Source: an uncultured Clostridia bacterium
Lineage (GTDB): Bacteria; Bacillota; Clostridia; TANB77; CAG-508
NCBI GenBank assembly: GCA_934162365.1
Contig: CAKPIK010000001.1
Coordinates: 186,001 to 250,000, forward strand
Reading direction: 5' to 3'
Length of the DNA: 64,000 nucleotides
The translations under genes were made by a program, and so were the position numbers. The notes under the pieces were generated by a model. It ran no database searches and was not told the origin of the DNA. It worked only from the letters and a program-made list of their open reading frames with translations. Numbering within the stretch: the stretch's first letter is position 1; every line of letters begins with the position of its first letter. Positions 61,101-64,000 of the stretch are shown one piece after another.

Positions 61101-63166
61101 CACTAGATTATATTGAAGTTCAAATAAAATGTTTAGTAACAGATAGTGTTGTTGGAAATGAATATTTAACAAATATAGCTGAAATTACAAATGCTGAAGA
61201 CATAAATGGAAACATAGGTGATGGAAAAGATTCAAGTTTAGCAAATGTAGATTATAGCAATTTATCAGATTATAAAAATGAAGAAGCTTTATCATCAAAT
61301 AAAGATACATATGTTCCAGGACAAGAAGATGATGATGATTTTGAAAAGTTAATAGTAAAAGAATTTGACTTAGCGTTAAGAAAATTCATTACAAAAGTTA
61401 ACGATACAACATATTCAAGAGAACCAGTTGTAGATACAAGTAAGTTAGGAACACAAGGACTAAATGGAAAAACAATAACAACAGCTACATATAATCATTC
61501 AAAAGAACCAGTTATAGTTAATACAGGAGATATAGTAACTTATATAATAAGAATATATAATGAAGGAACTTTAGCAGGATTTGCAAATGAAATAACAGAT
61601 GATATGCCAAAAGGATTAGAATTCTTACCAAATAGTTCAGTAAATGTTTCATATAAATGGAAAATGCTAGATAAAGATGGTAACGAAACAACTGATTTAT
61701 CTGAAGCAGTTATGATAACTACAGATTATTTATCAGAAGCAGATGTTGCAAATAAAATAAATGCTGTATCATTAGATGAAAACGGAAATAAAGTTTTAGA
61801 TTATAAAGATGTACAAGTACAATTTAAAGTAGTTGCAACAGCTAAGAAATTAGAAGATAATATAATTAAAAACGTAGCTCAAATATCTGCAGATAGCGAT
61901 AGAGATATAGACTCAATTCCAAATAGAGATGAAAAATATGACTATGAAACTGGAGATAATGAAGATGATATTGATTATGAGCCAGTAAAACTACAATACT
62001 TTGACTTAGCATTAAGAAAATTCATTACAAAGGTTAACAAAGAAGACTATAACAATAGATATCCAGAAGTTATATTTAACGAAGATGGAAGCATAACATA
62101 TAAACATACAAAAGATCCAGTAATAGTTACAACAAATGACGTAGTTATATATACAATAAGAATATATAATGAAGGCGAAAAAGCTGGAACTGCAACAGAA
62201 ATTAAAGATAATATTCCTGAAGGATTAGAGTTTTTACCAGATGATGAAACTAATAAACAATATAATTGGAAAGCACTTGATGAAGATGGAAACGAAGTAA
62301 CAGATGTTACAAAGGCAAAATATATTGTTTCAGATGCATTAAAAGATGATGTTATAGAAGGTTTTGTTCAAGAAAACGGACAAAAAGTATTAAGCTATAA
62401 AGATGTTAAAGTTGCATTTAAAGTTGTAGCAGAAGGAAAAACAAATAGCATAATAGTAAATACAGCTGAAATATCAAAAGATAATGGAGACGATATAGAC
62501 TCTGTACCAGACAATAATGATGAAAAAGAAGACGATCTAGATAAAGAATATATCAAAGTAAAATACTTCGATTTAGCACTTAAAAAATGGGTAACAGAAA
62601 CAAGAGTTACTGTTAACGGAAAAACAACTACTACAAAAACAGGATTTACTGAAGACACAGAAGATATGGCAAAAGTTGATATAGTAGCTAAAAACTTAAA
62701 GAAAACAACTGTAAAATTTGTATATAGCATAAAAGTTATAAACGAAGGAGAAACAGCTGGATACGCATACGAAGTAAAAGATTATATTCCAAATGGATTA
62801 GAATTTAGACAAGAAGATAACAAAGACTGGAAACAATTAAAAGATGGTCAAGTAGTAACAGACAAATTAAAAGATACATTGTTAAATCCAGGAGAAAGTG
62901 CAACAGTAGAAATAGTATTAACATGGAAAAACTCTACAACAAACTTAGGAGTAAAAACAAACTATGCTGAAATAAGTGATGATTCAGGTGATGATATAGA
63001 CTCAACACCAGATAACTTTAAAAAGGACGAAGACGATATAGACGATGCAAAAGTAATCTTATCAATAAAAACAGCAGGAGCAAGAACATATATATGGTTA
63101 ACACTTATATCAGTAACAATATTAGCAGCAGGTGTATGGACAATTAAAAAATATGTAATAGATTAG
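58178..63166 (+). CDS. Large surface adhesin: thioester domain, Cna-B repeats, DUF11-like repeats
   Basis: 1662 residues. Signal peptide ~1-27. Residues ~95-290 are a TQXA-type thioester domain: YCLN (C107) and QQMAIWYFT (Q209) would form the internal thioester that binds host surfaces. Then come four Cna-B domains (beginning near 59430, 59725, 60020 and 60330; KKWDDxNNxDGxRPxSI signature), and four repeats opening with FDLALRKFI or a close variant (near 60653, 61364, 61999 and 62568), DUF11/SpaA-like. The end is a membrane helix and basic tail, but the usual LPxTG is replaced by SIKTAGA. Signal peptidase I lies next door. Confidence 0.88.
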   Translation: MKKSKLLKLFTIILGAMMCFGFKETKAIEITSAFSNLTLNRASVAKASNDNLDQSKVIGIVKNRASGASYQWNITTDGGGNNVWKVAQYSSLTATTPNWKVKDGMYCLNARRGFQSSGGEMTEKKGVYDIEINMSNETNKERIGNYAGGDLIKNYNKIMWIADNAYIVTGDENYQTSNAYKAFMKKAGITIDSEPLYNLTEDDIEVVQQMAIWYFTNENDNVYHNNNLPNLYLNGHEISSMTFGTDKYGRAITGAKRAEKAKQLYNYFITEANKNANYTRKTPVIKITGENSIIKENTNDYTVGPYYLSGENIETAKSIEFSVNKKYTLLDASGNVVSENDFSKVMNSNFYLRIDKSEITTRTVVTIEATYLYDTRDLIFSTNTSDPEAVQPVIIIRNTEHEVPLRIEIPINITKVEVEKKWDDVNNQDGVRPSSIKVQLYRDGIAYRESVTLNASNNWSYTWDKLLSGYTYTVKELNSNNIAVENNESLNANYKATYAISGDKTTITNTHIPEVVSKTVVKKWDDANNQDGTRPSEIVVKLFKTVNNVKQQINGEIILNASNSWTYTWNNLPKYENGNLIKYTTEETVPNNYTVSYSDDTFTITNKYTPGTVNKTVTKAWDDNNNSDGIRPDSITVRLYANDVPVGEDVVLNMANSWTYTWTGLPEKENGVTINYTVKEIKIGDTVVENEVAAGYHIRYDVDANVSQITNIHEPNKTSKTVVKNWNDGDYVNRPKVIKIQLYKNGEAYGEPITLTAGEDNIWQENELTYTWTDLPLKENGVEIKYTVKELDENGNVVENNQKYNSEYTTTYSEDTFTITNTHKSFDLALRKFITEISGTTYSREPVVDTSTIETTGTATYKHSKQPIAVQKGDVVTYKIRVYNEGEIAGYVNEITDHLPENLLPIIEGINGIDATKYQDEIKFNLDWGWTYTDNGKTVKTTKTSKDSSDTYSLMEGYETVEDTKLEAYVPGSDTLDYIEVQIKCLVTDSVVGNEYLTNIAEITNAEDINGNIGDGKDSSLANVDYSNLSDYKNEEALSSNKDTYVPGQEDDDDFEKLIVKEFDLALRKFITKVNDTTYSREPVVDTSKLGTQGLNGKTITTATYNHSKEPVIVNTGDIVTYIIRIYNEGTLAGFANEITDDMPKGLEFLPNSSVNVSYKWKMLDKDGNETTDLSEAVMITTDYLSEADVANKINAVSLDENGNKVLDYKDVQVQFKVVATAKKLEDNIIKNVAQISADSDRDIDSIPNRDEKYDYETGDNEDDIDYEPVKLQYFDLALRKFITKVNKEDYNNRYPEVIFNEDGSITYKHTKDPVIVTTNDVVIYTIRIYNEGEKAGTATEIKDNIPEGLEFLPDDETNKQYNWKALDEDGNEVTDVTKAKYIVSDALKDDVIEGFVQENGQKVLSYKDVKVAFKVVAEGKTNSIIVNTAEISKDNGDDIDSVPDNNDEKEDDLDKEYIKVKYFDLALKKWVTETRVTVNGKTTTTKTGFTEDTEDMAKVDIVAKNLKKTTVKFVYSIKVINEGETAGYAYEVKDYIPNGLEFRQEDNKDWKQLKDGQVVTDKLKDTLLNPGESATVEIVLTWKNSTTNLGVKTNYAEISDDSGDDIDSTPDNFKKDEDDIDDAKVILSIKTAGARTYIWLTLISVTILAAGVWTIKKYVID

Positions 63167-63175
63167 TTAAAGAAA

Positions 63176-63208
63176 TAAAATGGCGAATTTTATAATCGCC
63201 ATTTTATT
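63176..63208 (+). terminator. Intrinsic terminator of the adhesin gene
   Basis: AAAATGGCGA and TCGCCATTTT pair around ATTTTATAA, then a T-run. Confidence 0.85.
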
Positions 63209-63243
63209 TTTGCATTTGATATAATAAAATTTAAGCGTAAATA

Positions 63244-63272
63244 TTGATAAATATAGCAAATTAATATATAAT
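63244..63272 (+). promoter_or_regulatory. Promoter of lepB
   Basis: TTGATA (63244-63249), 17-nt spacer, TATAAT (63267-63272). Confidence 0.75.
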
Positions 63273-63302
63273 AAATATGTTATTTATAAGGAGGCATTAT
63301 AA

Positions 63303-63956
63303 ATGAGCGAAGAGAAAAAAGCACAAATAAAAGATATTATAGAATGGATATATTGCATTATAATAGCAGTTGTATTAGCTCTATTGGTTAGATATTATGT
63401 TGGAACTCCAACAATAGTAAAACAAACTTCTATGTATCCAACCTTTAATAATAAAGATAGACTTATATTAAATAGATTGTATAGAACATGCAAAACAACA
63501 CCTAAAAGGGGTGATATCATTACTTTTGAAGCACCAAGTGTATCATACTTAAACGGAGAAAAAGCAGATTTAGAACATCCAACAGCAATATATAATAATG
63601 AACCTAAAAGCTTAATTGGAAAGTTTTTTTATAATGTTGTAGAAATTAACAAAACAAGCTATATAAAAAGAGTAATTGGACTTCCAGGAGAACATGTGCA
63701 AATAAAAGATGGAAAAGTATATATAAATGGAGAACAATTACAAGAAGAATATTTATCAGATGATGTTATAACAGACGATGTACAAGGCGGACAATTTTTA
63801 GATGTAATTGTGCCAGAAAATACAGTTTTTGTAATGGGCGACAATAGAAGTCATAGCATGGATTCTAGAAGATTAGGATGTATACCATATAGCAAAATAG
63901 AAGGAAAAATTGTATTTAGATTTTGGCCATTAAATGTATTTGGAAAAATAAATTAA
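63303..63956 (+). CDS. lepB: Signal peptidase I
   Basis: 217 residues. One N-terminal membrane helix (~14-34, WIYCIIIAVVLALLVRYYV) places the catalytic domain outside. The Ser-Lys dyad is QTSMYPTF (Ser) and SYIKRVIGLPGEHV (Lys); GDNRSHSMDSRRLG and the final box are also present. The enzyme removes signal peptides from exported proteins, including the adhesin and pilins here. The start follows AAGGAGG. The next gene starts 11 nt after its stop. Confidence 0.95.
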   Translation: MSEEKKAQIKDIIEWIYCIIIAVVLALLVRYYVGTPTIVKQTSMYPTFNNKDRLILNRLYRTCKTTPKRGDIITFEAPSVSYLNGEKADLEHPTAIYNNEPKSLIGKFFYNVVEINKTSYIKRVIGLPGEHVQIKDGKVYINGEQLQEEYLSDDVITDDVQGGQFLDVIVPENTVFVMGDNRSHSMDSRRLGCIPYSKIEGKIVFRFWPLNVFGKIN

Positions 63957-63966
63957 GGAAATAATA

Positions 63967-64000
63967 ATGTTTGAAAAATTAATAGGAAATGATAGAATTA
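63967..64000 (+). CDS. Start of a gene cut by the window end, DNA polymerase III delta'-like N-terminus
   Basis: An ATG at 63967 follows AAGGAAAT, and eleven codons are visible (MFEKLIGNDRI). This resembles the opening of DNA polymerase III delta' (HolB) and related clamp-loader proteins, but eleven residues cannot prove it. It lies 11 nt after lepB and may be cotranscribed with it. Confidence 0.4.
   Translation, partial: MFEKLIGNDRI

Noticed and set aside
1..64000. CRISPR arrays, insertion sequences, rRNA genes
   Set aside because: I saw no regularly spaced repeats, transposase-like proteins or rRNA sequence in the window.

Overview
The window is very AT-rich DNA with Gram-positive Shine-Dalgarno sites, TTGACA/TATAAT-type promoters and many hairpin-plus-T-run terminators. 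A T-box upstream of aspS, rpoB-rpoC, gdpP-rplI-dnaB, a Spo0E-like phosphatase, a GerMN protein, a spore photoproduct lyase and an AbrB regulator behind tandem Spo0A-box-like sites all point to an endospore-forming member of the Clostridia. A species cannot be named from the sequence alone.

Region 1 (1-12.4 kb) is accessory DNA that looks like a defence island. It holds a MazG-like pyrophosphohydrolase, a DUF2075 helicase with an N-terminal PD-(D/E)XK-like nuclease, an Mrr-type restriction endonuclease, a RloA/RloB (AbiL-like) ATPase-Toprim pair, an unrecognised two-gene cassette whose first protein carries a PD-(D/E)XK-like domain, a DUF5343 plus Swt1-type HEPN pair, a decayed zinc-ribbon gene and several small membrane proteins. 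A short repeat recurs at three module ends, and a fragment resembling the anticodon arm of tRNA-Met lies inside the island.

Region 2 (12.4-39.1 kb) is core chromosome. It runs from the T-box-controlled aspS through a small high-GC gene, a Cys-rich protein, an E2-like acyltransferase, GerMN, trmN6-rsmI-abrB, rpoB and rpoC (with a terminator-like hairpin in the rpoB leader), gdpP-rplI-dnaB, tilS, ftsH and rpsU to a YfmF/YfmH-like M16 pair and a Spo0E-like protein. Almost everything is on the + strand.

Region 3 (39.2-55.3 kb) is a type IV secretion-like locus. It has three VirB2-like pilins (one a long fusion), a VirB3/PrgI-like protein, a VirB4 split into two adjacent genes, two large VirB6/TrbL-like membrane proteins, a membrane-anchored lysozyme-plus-CHAP wall hydrolase, two NTF2/VirB8-like candidates and an XRE regulator. 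I see no relaxase, VirD4 coupling protein or integrase. Both VirB6-like genes are broken by one extra base in a 7-base homopolymer, which could be sequencing error, recent mutation or phase variation.

Region 4 (55.3-64 kb) carries splB, a DacF-type D,D-carboxypeptidase, tRNA-Gly and tRNA-Cys, a 1662-residue surface adhesin (thioester domain, four Cna-B repeats, four DUF11-like repeats) behind a leader RNA with competing stems, signal peptidase I, and the first codons of a gene whose N-terminus resembles DNA polymerase III delta-prime.
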